Positions 6,219 to 9,311 of a stretch of DNA of 9,311 nucleotides are shown here, piece after piece. The stretch covers positions 1 to 9,311 of the forward strand of contig JAHFIF010000013.1 of assembly GCA_023246535.1 (NCBI GenBank), in the 5' to 3' direction. Source of the DNA: a bacterium (GTDB lineage Bacteria > Patescibacteriota > Patescibacteriia > CAIQCM01). Each line of letters starts with the position of its first letter. The first letter of the stretch is position 1. Below the pieces are notes generated by a model. That model worked only from the letters and a program-made list of their open reading frames with translations. It was not told the origin of the DNA and made no database searches. The translations under genes and the position numbers were made by a program.

Positions 6219-8082
6219 TGTTTATGTAGACGGAAAACGCCATCGTCTCGATCCGAACAAGCCCTTGGGCGAAGGCGGCGAAGCCCTTGTCTATGACATT
6301 GGCAACGGCCAGGTTCTCAAGGTCTATCGGCGCGAAGACGATCAAATGTTCAAGGACGAGCCCGCGCAACAACAAATGGCGCGGCTGCGGATTCAAGAAC
6401 ATCAGCGCAAACTGCCGGCCTTCCCCAAAGGACTGCCGGCCAACGTCATTGCACCGCAAGCGCTCGCCACCAACACCAGGGGCGAGATCGTCGGATTCGC
6501 CATGCGCTTCCTCTCCGGAACCGAAGTTCTGCTCCGTTACGGACAGAAGTCGTTCCGGCAGAACGTGCCGGCGGAAACGATCCGTGCCATTCTGCGCGGC
6601 ATGCACCAAACGGTCGGACAGATCCACGCCGCCAATGTGGTGATCGGTGATTTCAACGACCTGAACGTACTGGTCGCCGGAACGGACACGTATTTCATCG
6701 ACGCGGACAGCATGCAGTTCGGTTCGTTTCTCTGTTCGGTGTATACGGCGCGCTTCGTTGATCCGCTCCTGTGCAATCCGCACGGGTCCAGACCGGAAAT
6801 GGCCAAGGGCAAAAGCCATTCGCCCGATTCCGACTGGTACGCCTTCAACGTCATGGCCATGCAGTGCCTGTTGTGCGTCGATCCCTACGGCGGCGTTTAC
6901 GTGCCCAAGGATCCCAAACGAGAGGTGCAGCACGATGCCAGGCCGCTTAAGCGCATCACCGTTTTCCATCCCGAGGTCAAGTATCCGAAGCCGGCGATTC
7001 CCTACAAGGTTTTGCCGGACGAGCTGCTTCAGCACTGGCACCTGGTGTTCGAAAAGGATCAGCGCGGGGTTTTCCCCGTGACGCTCCTCGAGAACATGCG
7101 CTGGACCAAGTGCGTTTCCTGCGGCGCGGAGCATGCGCGAAGCGTGTGCCCCAATTGCGCCACGGCCGCGCCCGCGGCGGTGAAGGAAACCATTCAGATC
7201 CGCGGCCAGGTCACTGCCACGCGCATCTTCCGCACTCGCGGAGCGATCGTGCGGGTGGAGATCCAAAACGGAAAAGTGCAGTGGCTCTACCACGAGAATG
7301 GCGAATTTCGGCGCGAAGACGGCCGCACGGTCGTTCAGGGGAACCTGGACCCCCGCTTGCGCGTTCGTTTCCGCGGCGACACGACCTACTTGGCCGTGAA
7401 AGACATGGCGGTCGGGTTGAATCCCGCCAAAGCGCCGGAGAAGATCAATGTCGACGTCGTCGACAACTCTTCGGTGGTTGCCGCCAATGCCGATCACGTC
7501 TATTGGACGCAGGGCGGACAGCTTTTCCGCGACGGCCAATTCGGCCCGGAGCGGATCGGCGACGTCATTTCGGGACTAACGCACGTCTGGGTCGGTCCGA
7601 CCTTCGGGTTCGGGTTTTATCGCGCCGGCGCGCTCACGATCGCCTTTGTCTTTGACAAGGAAAATCGCGGGCTCAACGACTCGGTAAAATTGCCAACCAT
7701 TCGCGGCAAGTTGGTGGACGCCACCACGGCCTTTTCCAAAGACCGCTGCTGGTTCTTCACCACGACCCAAGAGGGCGCCAACCTTGTGAATCGCTGCACG
7801 GTCATCGCTGCCGACGGAACGGTCTTGGCTTCGGCCCAGACCGCCTACAACGACAGCACCTGGCTCGGCGGCATTCGCGGCGGCGCGGCGGCGGGAAACT
7901 TCCTGCTGGCGCCAACCGACGACGGCGTCGTCAAAGTCGAGATCGACCAAGGCCGCCTCATCGTGGTCAAGTCGTTCCCGGACACCGAGCCGTTCGTCAA
8001 TGCCGGCAGTCGACTGTTCGTCGGTCCCGACGGCCTGTACGCGGCCACGTCGACAGAAATCGTCAGATTGGTCATCAAGTGA
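6211..8082 (+). CDS. Atypical protein kinase with zinc ribbon and beta-rich C-terminal domain (TerY-P type)
   Basis: The protein has 623 residues. The kinase domain spans about 1-290: glycine loop LGEGGEALVY (19-28), ATP lysine K37 in VLKVYR, catalytic loop IGDFNDLNVLV with D147 and N152, metal-binding segment FIDADSMQF (D164/D166), and DSDWYAF (206-212) for the C-lobe. The DxDS form in place of DFG is typical of kinases paired with PP2C and vWA proteins in TerY-P triads. A zinc ribbon follows (C301-x2-C304 and C313-x2-C316). Residues about 325-623 are strand-rich with repeated VYWTQGGQLFRDG- and LFVGPDGLYAAT-like turns, suggesting a beta-propeller sensor or scaffold. There is no membrane helix. 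The start overlaps the phosphatase stop by 8 bases and has AGAAGGAAGG (6195-6204) as ribosome binding site. Target proteins are unknown; no vWA gene is present in the window. Confidence 0.85.
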   Translation: MFDVYVDGKRHRLDPNKPLGEGGEALVYDIGNGQVLKVYRREDDQMFKDEPAQQQMARLRIQEHQRKLPAFPKGLPANVIAPQALATNTRGEIVGFAMRFLSGTEVLLRYGQKSFRQNVPAETIRAILRGMHQTVGQIHAANVVIGDFNDLNVLVAGTDTYFIDADSMQFGSFLCSVYTARFVDPLLCNPHGSRPEMAKGKSHSPDSDWYAFNVMAMQCLLCVDPYGGVYVPKDPKREVQHDARPLKRITVFHPEVKYPKPAIPYKVLPDELLQHWHLVFEKDQRGVFPVTLLENMRWTKCVSCGAEHARSVCPNCATAAPAAVKETIQIRGQVTATRIFRTRGAIVRVEIQNGKVQWLYHENGEFRREDGRTVVQGNLDPRLRVRFRGDTTYLAVKDMAVGLNPAKAPEKINVDVVDNSSVVAANADHVYWTQGGQLFRDGQFGPERIGDVISGLTHVWVGPTFGFGFYRAGALTIAFVFDKENRGLNDSVKLPTIRGKLVDATTAFSKDRCWFFTTTQEGANLVNRCTVIAADGTVLASAQTAYNDSTWLGGIRGGAAAGNFLLAPTDDGVVKVEIDQGRLIVVKSFPDTEPFVNAGSRLFVGPDGLYAATSTEIVRLVIK

Positions 8083-8101
8083 CCTTTACGCAGTAAGCAT
8101 A

Positions 8102-8148
8102 AGAACCGTAAACGAATCGAACATCAACGATAGAACCGAAAGGAACCG
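8102..8148 (+). repeat. Short AGAACCG-type repeats before the hydrolase gene
   Basis: AGAACCG occurs at 8102-8108 and 8132-8138, and GGAACCG at 8142-8148, spaced 30 and 10 bp. The last overlaps the ribosome binding region. They could be a binding site or a remnant of duplication of the ribosome binding region. Confidence 0.3.
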
Positions 8149-8151
8149 ATC

Positions 8152-9213
<1,062 letters not shown>

Positions 9214-9246
9214 CAACGTCCGCAACAAGAAAAGGAACGAAAGAAA

Positions 9247-9311
9247 ATGACCAGCCAAGCCAATCTGAATTCGCTCTTCGGCAATACGCTCACGCCTGCC
9301 GTCACCAACGT
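9247..9311 (+). CDS. Start of a further cassette gene (runs off the right edge)
   Basis: Twenty-one codons are present, beginning MTSQANLNSLFGNTLTPA. AAAGGA at 9231-9236 lies 10 bases before the ATG, and the gap after the hydrolase stop is 33 bases, so it belongs to the same operon. The fragment is too short to identify. A nicotinate phosphoribosyltransferase would fit the context, but nothing in these residues shows it. Confidence 0.6.
   Translation, partial: MTSQANLNSLFGNTLTPAVTN

Noticed and set aside
6163..7539. Long minus-strand open frame (458 codons) opposite the kinase
   Set aside because: It is low in recognisable motifs and rich in Arg, His and Gly. The plus-strand frame carries complete kinase motifs, so this is a GC-driven antisense shadow.

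Overview
The window reads as a bacterial chromosome with two unlike halves. The left half (1-5193) holds a minus-strand operon with a stress or envelope-response layout, plus a divergently transcribed regulator. The right half (about 5200-9311) holds a plus-strand cassette of signalling and nucleotide-metabolism genes. No rRNA, tRNA, transposase, CRISPR array or phage gene is visible. The ECF sigma factor, MacA/MacB-type exporter, single-pass DUF5666-type protein and missing Shine-Dalgarno sites in the left half would fit a Patescibacteria (CPR)-like genome, but this taxonomic guess is weak.

Left operon, read right to left on the minus strand: an ECF-type sigma-70 factor (3794-4378); a strong intrinsic terminator directly after its stop codon (3764-3793); a small two-helix membrane protein that may be the anti-sigma factor (3350-3751); a one-helix DUF5666-like protein (2805-3347); a long MacA/HlyD-type adaptor (1052-2797); a MacB/LolD-type ABC ATPase (351-1046); and the first 113 codons of a MacB-type permease that leaves the window at position 1. 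Gaps between the last five genes are 2-10 bases, so they form one transcription unit. The likely product is a sigma-controlled ABC exporter with its envelope partners. The terminator between the sigma gene and the rest looks like a built-in attenuator.

The divergent gap (4379-4542) feeds a plus-strand NrtR-type regulator (4543-5193): a Nudix domain with a broken catalytic box and a C-terminal winged helix. Its promoter (TTGACA, 17 bp, TGT-TACTTT) is bracketed by a near-perfect 11-bp inverted repeat, a good operator candidate. The gap also holds a perfect DnaA-box sequence and two CGTCAAG direct repeats 20 bp apart.

Right cassette: a second TTGACA promoter and a leader of about 110 nt with a hairpin precede a PP2C phosphatase (5355-6218). 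An atypical protein kinase with a zinc ribbon and a beta-rich C-terminal half follows (6211-8082, overlapping by 8 bases), then a long nicotinamidase-like cysteine hydrolase (8152-9213) and the start of another gene (9247 onward). The kinase and phosphatase resemble the TerY-P type pair. An NrtR-like regulator next to a nicotinamidase-like enzyme suggests a link to NAD or nicotinamide metabolism; putting the two together is inference. All four cassette genes have clear GGA-type ribosome binding sites and the left-half genes do not. The hydrolase also has very different lysine codon use, so the cassette may have arrived separately.
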